A stretch of DNA of 64,000 bases. It comes from Rikenellaceae bacterium. GTDB taxonomy: Bacteria; Bacteroidota; Bacteroidia; Bacteroidales; Rikenellaceae. The position numbers and the translations under genes were made by a program. A model generated the notes under the pieces. The model saw only the letters and a list, made by a program, of their open reading frames with translations, ran no database searches and was not told where the DNA came from. Positions 27,901 through 36,136 of this stretch are shown piece after piece (positions within the stretch are counted from its first letter, which is position 1; each line of letters opens with the position of its first letter). The stretch is taken from contig CABJAJ010000003.1 of assembly GCA_902363575.1 (NCBI GenBank), forward strand, positions 124,001 through 188,000. The letters are read 5' to 3'.

Positions 27901-29248
27901 TGTCGATGGTCAGGTTGTAGCTCGTGCGGGTGTGGTCGTGGCCGGCGAGGTAGGCGCGGGCTTCGGTGAGGAGCCGCTGCTCGGCGGCGGCCACATAAGT
28001 GTGGGGCATGGAGATCCCCAGCAGCACGAAGCGGTCGCCCGCCTTCAGCCGCAGGGTGTTGTTCGGCAGGTTCAGCCCGGCATCCTGGATGCGCTTGAGG
28101 GTCAGTGTGTAGCGGACTTCGCCCGGCGTGCCGCCCAGCGTGCGCAGGCAGGAGGTGATTTCAAACTCCCGGCCTCCCAGCCAGCCGTCGCGCATGGAGA
28201 TCAGGGGCGTTTCGCCTTCGCGGATGCACTTCGCAAGGTTGAAGCCCGGGTCCTTGATGACCACGCTGCACTCCCCCTGCTCCTCTTTGGCTATGGAGGC
28301 CATCGAGACGATTTCGTCCACGCGCCCTTCGGCGGTCGAGGAGAGCCCGCCCGCGCGGAGCTGCTCGCCCGTCACGCCTTCGATGGTCGGATATACCTGC
28401 TCGAAAATCTGCACCCCCTCGCGGATGCCGTACTGTGCGACATTGGCGCTCTCGATGTAGTCCTGCCGGTCGGTGCGGTAGCCGGGGAGCATCAGGCGCG
28501 TTATGAGGCGGCTGTCGTCGCCCGTCTGCCGGTAGTAGTCCGCCGGCAGGTTGCGGTCGGAGCCGTAGGCCTTGAGCCGGGTCACCACCTCCGTCCCTTC
28601 GTCCGCCATGCGGGTGAGGTCGTAGATGCCTCCGCCCTTGCCGTAGCGGAACGGATGGTCGATCTGCTCGCCCAGCGAGCCGATGGTGATGCGCCGTCCG
28701 ACGATCGTGAATTTGAGCCCGAACACCGTCTGGGCCATCGTGAGAGCGTCCCAGCAGGTGGCGTTGTCGAAACTCAGCAGCGCCGCTTCGCCCTCCTGCT
28801 TCACGTCGATCGTCCAGGCCTCCGCGCCCCGGTAGAGGCGGTTGAGGTTGGCCAGGATGCGGTCGGCCAGCTCGCGCGCCGTGCCGTAGGTGCTCCATAC
28901 GGTCTGCCCCGTATAGACCCGCTGCGCATCGGCTTCGCCCAGGATCAGGTCGTTCATCACGCAGCGCTGGAGCTCGTATTGCAGCGGGGCCAGGCGCAGC
29001 GTGTAGTGGTAGGCGTCGCCGTGGCTCCCTGTGGAGGCCGTTTTCTTGACGGTGGGCAGCCCCTCCAGCTCGAAACGCTCCGGCACCCCGTCGCGCACGG
29101 CCAGCAGGGTGTAGTCTCCCGTCCGGAAATCGACGGGCACCGGCGACGACACTTCGCACGTCAGGCTGCGTTCGCCCATGAAGGTGCCCGAGTAGCTCCA
29201 CCCTTCGGTCCGGGCACGGAGGGCGCCCGTCTTGGTCAGAATATCCAT
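24908..29248 (-). CDS. Phage tail hub / receptor-binding protein
   Basis: The 1446-residue product is the largest gene of the cluster. The N-terminal ~400 residues (MDILTKTGALRARTEGW..., with LQYELQRCVMNDLILGEADA) look like the tail-associated hub of siphoviruses, the place of lambda gpJ or Tal. The middle is beta-rich. The C-terminal third has short repeats ATPLTGEQLIVGAGSTG, KTTSTVTSGSPLLPTAAAVY and DETDHRNIPTAQAVKQYVAS that resemble trimeric tail-fibre sequences and probably contact the target cell. It follows the distal-tail candidate by 45 bases. Assignment is by size, order and texture, not by a catalytic motif. Confidence 0.72.
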   Translation of the reverse strand: MDILTKTGALRARTEGWSYSGTFMGERSLTCEVSSPVPVDFRTGDYTLLAVRDGVPERFELEGLPTVKKTASTGSHGDAYHYTLRLAPLQYELQRCVMNDLILGEADAQRVYTGQTVWSTYGTARELADRILANLNRLYRGAEAWTIDVKQEGEAALLSFDNATCWDALTMAQTVFGLKFTIVGRRITIGSLGEQIDHPFRYGKGGGIYDLTRMADEGTEVVTRLKAYGSDRNLPADYYRQTGDDSRLITRLMLPGYRTDRQDYIESANVAQYGIREGVQIFEQVYPTIEGVTGEQLRAGGLSSTAEGRVDEIVSMASIAKEEQGECSVVIKDPGFNLAKCIREGETPLISMRDGWLGGREFEITSCLRTLGGTPGEVRYTLTLKRIQDAGLNLPNNTLRLKAGDRFVLLGISMPHTYVAAAEQRLLTEARAYLAGHDHTRTSYNLTIDNVGMARIPTTAALLAEGNLMRVVDEDLGIDERIPIQGITVTEGTGGIREYSVTLSQESAPSRLGMIAQAIKDQYATVALAQQQRTKEARRTWSGITTLREALFDPDSGAQQELLRTMMLQVGADSMNYRMDRTRWRENAGENLSFTERSITLGTDTLRHYCFGIGAEKASDWTVAGPATRDDLDPNTLYYVAVKARTDRPEAEWYVSDRSCGVNDLEGYYVFQFGLLGAAAEGVRTFIETRGMSTLYGDNLTVGRIRSLDGTSYFDLTTGELCVKGDNARIDKYDFLARSFMPDDTTEVAGGVVLSNFIGVKNGGNIQAGMTGGTYRAGEELKRVPLLFAGASSLAEAGDALFTISDNGQLVSRSEGKSIRIENGRLSLCDRYDLPKLIIDPESKTIAAGDCALANAMASNSGQGTIQLNPTVTFLDEKQWIGHIRPSNYDFSGTQPLSGAFTVGENCNVSIPAIRLRCESDKWGSFSIDYLNMELCQNGRVVETRQIVSFLSSIRNTINWLTPSTTFQGIHKGTYTLRLSVKGNFRMNLELTPDPGLPEIPLIPDDPFGPKPYEPELEKTEADAPRPASLAGAGIDDSGLESQPRSNLIIRDPVVGLRLHIWTTSEILIGSYDWEERTDQATFFNNGLLLARSEDNYIGMIIDGEQAVLEQRCGANGFRLSGTGQFIRRNNRWELLQNGGSTGAGNVTAPAPLTGEQLIVGAGSTGIKASGKSIAASVTNSTLAVPTSAAVYSFVNGKTTSTVTSGSPLLPTAAAVYAYAPRVEGTLDRNALLFARDSHTVGTTPHPQYVSTSIAADETDHRNIPTAQAVKQYVASRLPEAGEWYNIHTYKCDPHLSTVIETASVTPAMMDTSKYRLVLYRFRKHASEGRRWRIPMLPYEHQLRINPRAEVHSAILYNRTFWQITGTTVPWWNGQAELKDVLSLTANASYQRWSNTNNKQMRIGVAICKYTGKGTGLGWQRISNIAEVKLFIYEYDSVLYRIEPVI

Positions 29249-29293
29249 TGTTGATCGGTTTACAGGTTAATGCGGGGCGGGGCGGCGCGCGGC

Positions 29294-30208
29294 CTACCGC
29301 ACGCGGTAGTCGGGGACGAACCGGAGCCCCGCGAGGGTGTAGGGGCCCGTGCAGGCGATGCGCACCGAATCGGCCGGACAGTCGATCTCGATGGTGCCGA
29401 TTGTGCCGTACGGGATGGGATAGCCCTCTTTCTGACCGACGTTTTCGAGCTTCGGGTCGAGGAAAAGCAGTTTGGGCGGCAGCGTCGGCGAAACATGCTG
29501 CACGACCCCGAGCGAGAGCCTGCCGCCCTGGCAGGTGTGAAGCAGCATCTCCGTTTGGTTGTTTACGATATTCAGCCCCTCCGTGCCGCCGCTCACCGCG
29601 CCGCCGTCGCCGGTGACCGAGGTGAAGAAGAGGTGGTTCGACCCCTCCTCGCCGCTCCACGGTTCGAGACTTTTCTGTGCGGTGAGGTAGTGCAGGCCGT
29701 CGAGCGTTACCGGCTGGAAGGTCTTGAACTGGCCCCTCACCGTAAGACTCTCCCGCCTTAGGTCGATCTGTGTGACGGGGTCATTGACCTTGAAGGTCAT
29801 CTTGAATTCCACCGCATCCGTCCCTCCGTCGCGCCTCCGCAGCGCTTTGGGGGCGAACTTGGCGAAGCGCACGCCCCGGCGCCCGATGCCGGTGTAGGTG
29901 TCGTGCATCATCATCTCGCCCGCCTTGACAAAGTCCCAGAAGGCGCGGATGCGCGCGTTGGCCTCGCCGCAGGGGGCGACGCAGAGGAAGGAGACCTCCA
30001 TTTCGTAGGCTTTGAACCGGGGAACGGCGGGGATGAACTCGTCGTCGCCGTCGGCGTCCTTCCAGTCCGTTTTGGCGTACTCCTTCACGTCGGGCACCAG
30101 TTTGAACGGCATGCTCTGCACGACGATGCCCCATCGGGCGTTGCTGTCCGTCACGGACCCGCCCTCTTTGAGCAGGAGCAGCGGTTTATAATTTTTGATC
30201 TGGATCAT
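29294..30208 (-). CDS. Phage distal tail protein candidate
   Basis: The 304-residue product lies between the tape-measure region and the hub gene, where siphoviruses encode the distal tail (Dit-like) protein. It is beta-rich with few hydrophobic helices and contains FWDFVKAGEMMMHDTYTGIG and GPYTLAGLRFVPDYRVR at its end. No enzymatic motif is visible. The start MIQIKNYKPLLLLKEGG follows a good promoter at 30283-30313. The identity rests mainly on position. Confidence 0.55.
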   Translation of the reverse strand: MIQIKNYKPLLLLKEGGSVTDSNARWGIVVQSMPFKLVPDVKEYAKTDWKDADGDDEFIPAVPRFKAYEMEVSFLCVAPCGEANARIRAFWDFVKAGEMMMHDTYTGIGRRGVRFAKFAPKALRRRDGGTDAVEFKMTFKVNDPVTQIDLRRESLTVRGQFKTFQPVTLDGLHYLTAQKSLEPWSGEEGSNHLFFTSVTGDGGAVSGGTEGLNIVNNQTEMLLHTCQGGRLSLGVVQHVSPTLPPKLLFLDPKLENVGQKEGYPIPYGTIGTIEIDCPADSVRIACTGPYTLAGLRFVPDYRVR

Positions 30209-30282
30209 ACGCGGGGTTGAAAAAAGAGCCGGCCCGGCCTCCCTTGCGGGGGCCGGAGCCGGACTTCGGTGAATCGCTGGTA

Positions 30283-30313
30283 CAAATATACGACCTGCGA
30301 AGGCCGTTGTCAA
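30283..30313 (-). promoter_or_regulatory. Late promoter for distal tail and hub genes
   Basis: On the minus strand TTG (30313-30311), 20 bases, then TATATTTG (30290-30283) match the host consensus exactly. It starts a separate transcript about 75 bases before the distal tail gene. Confidence 0.7.
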
Positions 30314-30329
30314 GAAAGGGTCGAAAAAT

Positions 30330-30644
30330 CTTTCGCCACCCCTTCCCGTGCTTCCTGCGCAGGGGTGGAGCTTCCCCCTCCCGGTGTTCCTTCCGGCATC
30401 CTCTCTCCGGCGTCCTCTCTCTGGCGTCCCCCCCCCGGCCGGGCGACGTCCGCCGGAAGAGCATCCGCCGCCTTTGCCGCGGGTTCCTGCGCTCCCGGAT
30501 TACGCCCTGCAGATCGGCCCGAGCCCTATGCCAAGCGGTGTTCCTTCCGGCGTCCTCTCTCCGGCGTCCTCTCTCCGGCGTCCTCTCTCTGGCGTCCCCC
30601 CCCGGCCGGGCGACGTCCGCCGGAAGAGCATCCGCCGCCGCCGG
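30330..30644. repeat. Repeat-filled gap within the tail cluster
   Basis: Two copies of a block with GGGCGACGTCCGCCGGAAG lie near 30441 and 30608, a 167-base spacing. Each is preceded by multiple TCTCTCCGGCGTCC units. The gap lies between the 167-residue tail gene and the distal tail promoter. No gene is supported. Confidence 0.7.
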
Positions 30645-31148
30645 TTATCGCGCCTCCTCCTGTTCCGCAATCTCGGCCCGCCCCTGCGTGCGCACCACGC
30701 CTCCCCGCCGGAAGATCCTAACGGCGTGGGACGAGCGGCCGACGACCTCCACCTGCGCCAGGTCGTGCACATCGACGAAGACCATCGCGTGCTCCGCCGC
30801 CTCGACCCGCAGCCGGGCGTTGTGGCGGGCATAAACCCAGCCCGTCTCGTAGCCGTCGTAGCGCACCGTCCCGCGCGAGGAGCCGCCCGCCGAGAGCCGG
30901 CGGGGGTTGCGTCGCTCGAACTCCCCCTCGACGAAGATGTGGTGTTGCTGCATCAGACCGTCGAAGTGGCGTTTGAGGTACTCGCAGGTCGGGAAGTCGT
31001 GCTCGATGCAGAAGCCGATGTAGGCGAAGTAGAACTCGCACAGCTCCTCCCGCGTGCGGGGCCATTGGTCCAGCGCCTTGCGGCAGGCTCCCAGCCGGGC
31101 CGCCCGGCGCCGCAGCGCGGGCAATGCCTGTTTCTCGAAGAGTCCCAT
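30645..31148 (-). CDS. Uncharacterised phage tail-cluster protein
   Basis: The 167-residue product is not recognised. It starts with a helical, Arg-rich region (MGLFEKQALPALRRRAARLG, then a Tyr/Phe-rich helix EELCEFYFAYIGFCIEHDF) and ends with a beta-like part containing GWVYARHNARLRVEAAEHAM and FVDVHDLAQVEVVG. It sits four bases after the tape-measure stop, so it is probably a structural or assembly factor of the tail tip. It has no signal peptide or membrane segment. Confidence 0.6.
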   Translation of the reverse strand: MGLFEKQALPALRRRAARLGACRKALDQWPRTREELCEFYFAYIGFCIEHDFPTCEYLKRHFDGLMQQHHIFVEGEFERRNPRRLSAGGSSRGTVRYDGYETGWVYARHNARLRVEAAEHAMVFVDVHDLAQVEVVGRSSHAVRIFRRGGVVRTQGRAEIAEQEEAR

Positions 31149-31152
31149 GGGC

Positions 31153-33477
31153 TTATGCGTTTACGTTGAGCGCCAGTCCCGGGCCGCCCTTGCGGGGCAT
31201 CACCATGCGGTTGAACAGCACAGCGATCTGCACGGCTGCGCGGGCCGAGTTGAGGGTGTTGGAGCTGATCTGCTGGAGGTAGGTCAGGTAGAGGTTTCCG
31301 CCCGCATGACGCATGCTGAGCAGCGAGCGGATCGAACGCAGCACCTCGCCGTCGGCGGCCTGCGACTGGTACATCGCATTGAGGTAGGAGGCCAGCAGCC
31401 CGGCCGTATCCTCGGTGATGCCCTTGATCCCCTGGCTGAGGGTCTCGATTTCGCGTCCCGCCTCCTTCTGGCCGGGGGCGAGCAGGTCCCACCCCTCGAA
31501 CGAGCGGAAGAACGCGTCCAGCTCGCTGCTCTTGCCGTTGAGGTCCTCCTTGAATTGGTCCATCGAGGCGATCACCGCGTCGAAGCCGGCGAACTCGCCG
31601 GTGGTCTGGTCGAACCAGATTTTCTGGTACTTGTCGAACACCTTTGCGATCGCGGGCTCCACCACCTTCATCATAATCATCCGCTTGATGATGTCCGCGA
31701 CGATGCCGTCCACCTCCTTGCCCCACGCTTTGGCGGCGTCCTCCCCGGCGGCGAAAGCGTCGATGAAGGCCGTGCCGAGCTTGTCGGCCAGCTTGTCGGG
31801 CGTGTTGCCGATGATCCCTTCGGTCAGGTCGCCGAGCAGTTGCCCCATTTCGGCCCCGAGCTCCCGGATTTTCTGCTGGTACTCCTGGATTTTGCCCTTG
31901 TCCTTGCCCTTGTTCTTGTCCTGCTCGGCCATCAGCTGGATGTTCAGCTCGGTCATCTGCGCGGCCATGCTCCTCATCTTGTCCTGCGACGATCGGAACT
32001 TCTCGCCGCTCAACTGGTGCGTGACCGAATAGTCGAGCGAGGCGTAGGCGGCCACCACGTCGCGGGTTGTCTGCTCGTTGTCGCGCAGGGCGTCGGCCAC
32101 GCTCTTGCTCATGCGGAGCTGCCGGTTTCCGAACCGTTCGATGTTTACGCCGTAGAGGTACTGCGCGGTGCAGAGCTCCCGATACCGCTTGGCGATGTTC
32201 CCGACCGCTTCGTCCACCTTCAGGGCCGTGGCGTGGTCGCGTTCCCATTTGAGCTGATCCGCGCGGCGCGACGCATCCTTCTGGATCCGCTCCATCTCTT
32301 TGGTGTTGCTGAACAGCCCCGCGATGGCCGTGGCGACCTGGAAGGCGGCCGTGATGACCGTCAGGATGACCGAGGCGGTCTCCACCGTCTTCATCGAGGC
32401 GGCCGTGCTCTTGCCGACGCCTTCGACCGCGCCGCTCACCGAGGAGACCGCCGACGTGATGCCCGAGACGGCGCCGATGACCGACCCCAATAGAGAGGTC
32501 ACGTTCCCGATGCTGTCCGAGAGCTCCTCGTCGAATAGTTTGACGAACCCCTCCATGCTGCCCATCGTCTCGGAGACCTTCTCCTTGACCGCCCCGAGCG
32601 AGGAGGTGAAGAGCTCCTGGGCGCTTTTGACGCGCCCCTGTGCGGTTGCAAGTCCGTTCTGCGCCGCCGTCAGGTCGCGCAGGGCTTTGGCCTGCCCGTC
32701 CAGCGCCTCCGTGTAGGCCCGATCGTCCTTGCTCCGCGTGCCGGCCTCCACCTCTTTTTGCAGGGGCTCCAGCTTACGGTCGGCCCGCTCCTTTGCCTCG
32801 GACGCCTCGTCGATCCCGTCCTGATAGCTCTCGACCTCGGCGAGGGCGCGCTGCCACGCCTCGATCGCGAGCGTCACGCCGGTAAAGGGGTTCCGCTTGC
32901 CCAGCTCCCCGTAAATCCGGGCGAGCTCCGCGGAGGCCTTTTCCGCCTCTGCGTTCAGCGGGTCGTTCTTGTCGAGCGCCTCCCGCATCTCGGTCAGCCT
33001 GCCGAGCATCGTCTTGAGCGCCGTGGTCGAGACCAGGTTGATCTTCTCCCCGACCAGCGTCCACAGCCCCGATTCCCTGAAGTAGCGGAGGTCCTCCGCC
33101 GCGAGCTTCGCCAGCAGCGCCTTCTGCTGCTCCAGCGCCTCCGCATCCGCCTTGTCCTGCGTGCCGGCGGCCTGCTGCCGCTGCCGTGCGAGCGCCTCGC
33201 GGTACGCTTTCTCGAGGTTGAGTTTCCTTTCGAGGTATTCCCTGTATTTTTGCAGCTCCTTCTCCGTGTCGGTGCCGTCGCCGCCCTCCGTCTCCCCGGC
33301 GCTCGCGGGCGCGGCGACGCCCGAAACCGAAGCGGCCAGCCGGCCGCTCTGCGCGAGGTAGGTGCTCACGGGTAAGCCCGTCAGCGCCGCCGCCCGGGTG
33401 TCGGCCTGCACCTGCGCGTCGAACTCCTGGTCGATGAGGATGCCGCCGAAGCGGGGGCTTTCTATTGATCCTGCCAT
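31153..33477 (-). CDS. Phage tail tape measure protein
   Basis: The 774-residue product is mostly alpha-helical and coiled-coil (about residues 60-330 and 400-560). It has hydrophobic stretches such as VTSLLGSVIGAVSGITSAVS and SVILTVITAAFQVATAIAGL near residues 330-395, the usual build of a tape measure. It should set tail length and pass into the target during penetration. The start MAGSIESPRFGGILIDQEF is chosen at the point where protein-like sequence begins. It overlaps the end of the upstream ORF by 16 bases. By the known rule of about 1.5 angstrom per residue, the tail would be about 110 nm long, an inference. Confidence 0.82.
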   Translation of the reverse strand: MAGSIESPRFGGILIDQEFDAQVQADTRAAALTGLPVSTYLAQSGRLAASVSGVAAPASAGETEGGDGTDTEKELQKYREYLERKLNLEKAYREALARQRQQAAGTQDKADAEALEQQKALLAKLAAEDLRYFRESGLWTLVGEKINLVSTTALKTMLGRLTEMREALDKNDPLNAEAEKASAELARIYGELGKRNPFTGVTLAIEAWQRALAEVESYQDGIDEASEAKERADRKLEPLQKEVEAGTRSKDDRAYTEALDGQAKALRDLTAAQNGLATAQGRVKSAQELFTSSLGAVKEKVSETMGSMEGFVKLFDEELSDSIGNVTSLLGSVIGAVSGITSAVSSVSGAVEGVGKSTAASMKTVETASVILTVITAAFQVATAIAGLFSNTKEMERIQKDASRRADQLKWERDHATALKVDEAVGNIAKRYRELCTAQYLYGVNIERFGNRQLRMSKSVADALRDNEQTTRDVVAAYASLDYSVTHQLSGEKFRSSQDKMRSMAAQMTELNIQLMAEQDKNKGKDKGKIQEYQQKIRELGAEMGQLLGDLTEGIIGNTPDKLADKLGTAFIDAFAAGEDAAKAWGKEVDGIVADIIKRMIMMKVVEPAIAKVFDKYQKIWFDQTTGEFAGFDAVIASMDQFKEDLNGKSSELDAFFRSFEGWDLLAPGQKEAGREIETLSQGIKGITEDTAGLLASYLNAMYQSQAADGEVLRSIRSLLSMRHAGGNLYLTYLQQISSNTLNSARAAVQIAVLFNRMVMPRKGGPGLALNVNA

Positions 33478-34200
33478 AATGTTTGCGTGTTTTGTGCGTC
33501 CTGCCGGGGCTGTGACCCCTTCGTGACGTCTGGTTGAACTGGTTCGCGGAACAGCTCCCCGATCGGAAACTCCTCTTCCGCACAGACCCCGTCGGGACCC
33601 GCCCCGATGCGTCGGTGCCGCTCTGAGGCGCGGCGTCGAAGCTCCGGCCCGTCCGTTGCCTCCTCCGCCGTGCAGCCGGCCCGGGTGCCGTCGCCATTCT
33701 CCGCGCCGCCGCTCCTGCCGCTGGCTCGGGTGCTTTCCCGCGGGCCGCCGCCTGCGAATTCCCGCGCGGCTGCCGTCCCCGCTTCCGGTTTCGCAATACC
33801 GGGATACGGCCCGAAAGGGCCGCCGCCGTTCTCCGCGCCGCCGCCGTTCTCCGCGCCGCCGCCGTTCTCCGCGCCGCCGCCGTCTCCGCGCCGCCGTCCG
33901 GCCCTGCGAACCGCCCGCCATCCGCCGCGGAGCGCGCTCCGCCGGTCTGTTCCCCGGCCCGCCTCCGCAGCCGCTCCTCGCGCCGGCGGAGCGACTCCTC
34001 GTTCAGCCGGATGCTCGGGTCGTCGGGGCGGACGGCCCCGTTCGCGGGACTTTCGTAGAGCACGTGAGGCAGGTCGGCCGCCATCAGCTCGATCTGGGGG
34101 TTGGTCAGCACGCAGCGGTAGCCGTAGTCGGGGATCACGATAAGGCCGCCCAGCAGCCTCAGCGGTCCTCCGTACCCGGGGTACTCCTTGATGAAAGCCG
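33462..34200 (-). CDS. Tail chaperone extension (GT-like) with an apparent one-base deletion
   Basis: Protein-like sequence starts near 34200 in the -1 frame relative to the chaperone gene (AFIKEYPGYGGPLRLLGGL, then NPQIELMAADLPHVLYESPA and SIRLNEESLRRREERLRRRA). It has no good ATG of its own, which suggests a G/GT-type frameshift product. At 33882-33887 one repeat copy reads GTCTCC where the other three copies read GTTCTCC. Because of this the frame changes and continues as GGGAEN repeats and then EEEFPIGELFREPVQPD to a stop at 33462. The base loss is either real damage, length variation in the repeat, or a sequencing error. Confidence 0.5.
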
Positions 34201-34686
34201 CGCGGCGGCCGAGATGGCATCGGCTTGGTATTGCGCGGCTTCCTTTGCCGTCATCGTCATCCAGTCGTTGCGCATATCCGCTGTTAATGCCATATTGGTC
34301 CAGTATGCACGCAGCGGAATTTTTTTTTTGGCCGCCACGATCACGTCCGTGAGCTGCCACTCCTCCCACTGCCGCACATAGGCCCACCAGCGCCATACGA
34401 TGCCGTACAGCAGCCGGATGCGGGCATAGCCGTTGAGCGTGAACAGCGCCGCCTGCTTGTGGTTGAAATAGGGGTCTTTGCAGAGCGAGCGAAGCGTCGA
34501 GGCGCTGTCGTCGGGGCGCGTGAGGTCGCGCGACACCCACAGCCGGGTCAGCCGCTCGATGGTGTAGGGCTTGATGCCCCGGATTTTCACGCTCCGCCGC
34601 GTTCCGCGAACGGCCACCCGCAGCGGACGGTCGCTGACGATGGCCTCCAGCTCGGCCCGTGCGAATTTGTCGGGTTGTTTCAACAT
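34159..34686 (-). CDS. Tail assembly chaperone candidate
   Basis: The 175-residue product lies between the tail-tube and tape-measure genes, the fixed place of gpG-type chaperones. It starts MLKQPDKFARAELEAIVSDR and has VWRWWAYVRQWEEWQLTDVI in the middle. A run of ten A on the coding strand (34329-34320) encodes Ala-Lys-Lys-Lys-Ile; such runs are known slippage sites. Protein-like sequence switches to the -1 frame near residue 165 (about 34200), some 120 bases after the A run, and continues in the next ORF. The identity is from position and the overlapping frame arrangement. Confidence 0.6.
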   Translation of the reverse strand: MLKQPDKFARAELEAIVSDRPLRVAVRGTRRSVKIRGIKPYTIERLTRLWVSRDLTRPDDSASTLRSLCKDPYFNHKQAALFTLNGYARIRLLYGIVWRWWAYVRQWEEWQLTDVIVAAKKKIPLRAYWTNMALTADMRNDWMTMTAKEAAQYQADAISAAARLSSRSTPGTEDR

Positions 34687-34796
34687 CTTGTCAATCGGTT
34701 TTTTCAGGGTTATCCTCCGCCGGCGTGCGGCGGTCGTTCCGCGGCTTCCGGCCCGTCGCCGGCACCGGCGGGCGGATTCGCGCCGCCCGGAAGGAA

Positions 34797-34824
34797 AAGG
34801 GAGGCCCTGCCGCGGGGCCTCCCT
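34797..34824 (-). terminator. Intrinsic terminator after the tail tube gene
   Basis: A perfect inverted repeat with arms AAGGGAGGCCC and GGGCCTCCCTT lies just beyond the tube stop codon. On the minus strand it leads into TTTTCCTT. Partial termination here would make tube protein in excess of downstream tail proteins. Confidence 0.7.
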
Positions 34825-34838
34825 TGCCGGGGTGGGGG

Positions 34839-35414
34839 TCAGGCCGCCTTGAGCACCACGAACGCGGGGCCTCCGGCTGCCGGGTTCTCCATCACCGTGC
34901 CCTTGAAGTTGAGCCCCAGCGGGGTGGTCTTCACGGTGCCCCAGTTGATGACCGACGACAGATCGACGTTCATGAAGACGATCGCCGAGTCGTGGCTCTG
35001 GCTCTCCACGAGCATGGTCACACGCTTGCGTCTGCCGTCCGAGAGGTAGCCCGCCCCCTGCTTGAGCTTCGTTGCGCCGTCGCTGGCGGGAATACCCGTC
35101 GTGAGGGTGGGCTGGGTCGCCGATTTCTCGAAGAAATAGTCGAACAGGGCGATCGCCGACGAGGGGATCGTGCCGCTCACGGTGAACTCGCCCGGCGTGT
35201 ACTGCACGTCGATGGCCGCGCCGCTCTGGTCGATCTTGCTCTCGGTCTTGGAGGCCTCGGCCTGTGCGATGGCCAGCGAGCCTTCGGTGGTGTAGATTTC
35301 GTCCGCGTCGGCGAACGTGGTGTCGGTCAGGGTGTTCACCTGATCCACCAGCTTGATGCACGCGCAACCCGTCATCAGGTCGCCGAGCATCGCTTTCGAT
35401 AAAGTCTTAGCCAT
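34839..35414 (-). CDS. Major tail tube protein candidate
   Basis: The 191-residue product has no signal peptide or membrane helix and is rich in short beta-type segments: QYTPGEFTVSGTIPSSAIAL, KRVTMLVESQSHDSAIVFMN and PLGLNFKGTVMENPAAGG. Size and position, just before the chaperone and tape measure, fit a non-contractile tail tube (gpV-like). No sheath-sized gene is next to it, which argues against a contractile tail. A strong terminator follows. Confidence 0.62.
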   Translation of the reverse strand: MAKTLSKAMLGDLMTGCACIKLVDQVNTLTDTTFADADEIYTTEGSLAIAQAEASKTESKIDQSGAAIDVQYTPGEFTVSGTIPSSAIALFDYFFEKSATQPTLTTGIPASDGATKLKQGAGYLSDGRRKRVTMLVESQSHDSAIVFMNVDLSSVINWGTVKTTPLGLNFKGTVMENPAAGGPAFVVLKAA

Positions 35415-35563
35415 TGGTGTTTGGTTTTAAAAAAGGTTGGTTTCTGCCCGCCGCATGCGCCCCATGCGCCGCTGCGGGACGGTGTGAATCGCTCCTTCCC
35501 GGAGCGCGGGGGTTTTGCGGAGCGCCCGGCATTTCAGGCCGCGCGCTTGCCGGATCGGATGCC

Positions 35564-36136
35564 CTAACCCTCCAGCCTGCGGGCCGTGAGCCGCCGGATC
35601 AGCGCCGCCACGCGGTCGGCCATCCCGAAGATGCGGAACGCATAACCCATCCGTTGGAGGTTTTCATCGATGCTCTTGATCTCCCACAGGGCGATGTGGA
35701 ACACGACGTAGAGCTTGATGATATTCAGCGGCAGGGTCAGCCATTGGTGCCCTTCGCGTGCCGCTTCGAGGGTGAAGGCGTTGAGCACGTAGATGAACAG
35801 GATGTAACTTCCCAGCTTGAAGACCCACCGCAGCCCCTTCTTCGAGGTGCGCGGCTCTCCCGCCCGGCGCGAGGCCGCCAGCCCGGTGAGCAGGTCGGCC
35901 AGCATGATGACGAAAAGCATCGTGATGAAAAACACGCTCACCCCCAAAACCCGCTCCGCCAACGCCCGGTAACATCCGGTGGCGAGTGCCAGCAGGTTTA
36001 CGGCCAGGCTCGCCGCCCCGCCCAGCAGGCCGCAGTCGCGCACCTGTGCGCTCGTAAAATCGAACGCTTGCCGGATAAACCGGTATTGTTCAAAGAGTTC
36101 CCACATGGTCTCGATTTGTCGCCGCAGTTCCGGCAT
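35564..36136 (-). CDS. Phage holin family protein
   Basis: The 190-residue product has about four hydrophobic segments. MLFVIMLADLLTGLAASRR and a following KKGLRWVFKLGSYILFIYVL are the pattern of the toxin-secretion/phage lysis holin family (Phage_holin_4). It should form inner-membrane holes that let the M15 peptidase reach the wall. The start MPELRRQIETMWELFEQ is preferred; the open frame further upstream is degenerate repeat. It lies directly upstream of the tail tube gene, separate from the peptidase. Confidence 0.75.
   Translation of the reverse strand: MPELRRQIETMWELFEQYRFIRQAFDFTSAQVRDCGLLGGAASLAVNLLALATGCYRALAERVLGVSVFFITMLFVIMLADLLTGLAASRRAGEPRTSKKGLRWVFKLGSYILFIYVLNAFTLEAAREGHQWLTLPLNIIKLYVVFHIALWEIKSIDENLQRMGYAFRIFGMADRVAALIRRLTARRLEG

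Noticed and set aside
26069..29254. Plus-strand open frame of over 1000 codons opposite the tail hub gene
   Set aside because: It is a shadow of the minus-strand hub gene in GC-rich DNA. The minus frame has balanced composition, a sensible start and phage context.
34839..35414. Contractile (R-type) tail
   Set aside because: No sheath-sized gene, no baseplate wedge genes and no LysM tail protein were found near the tube candidate. The order fits siphovirus tails.
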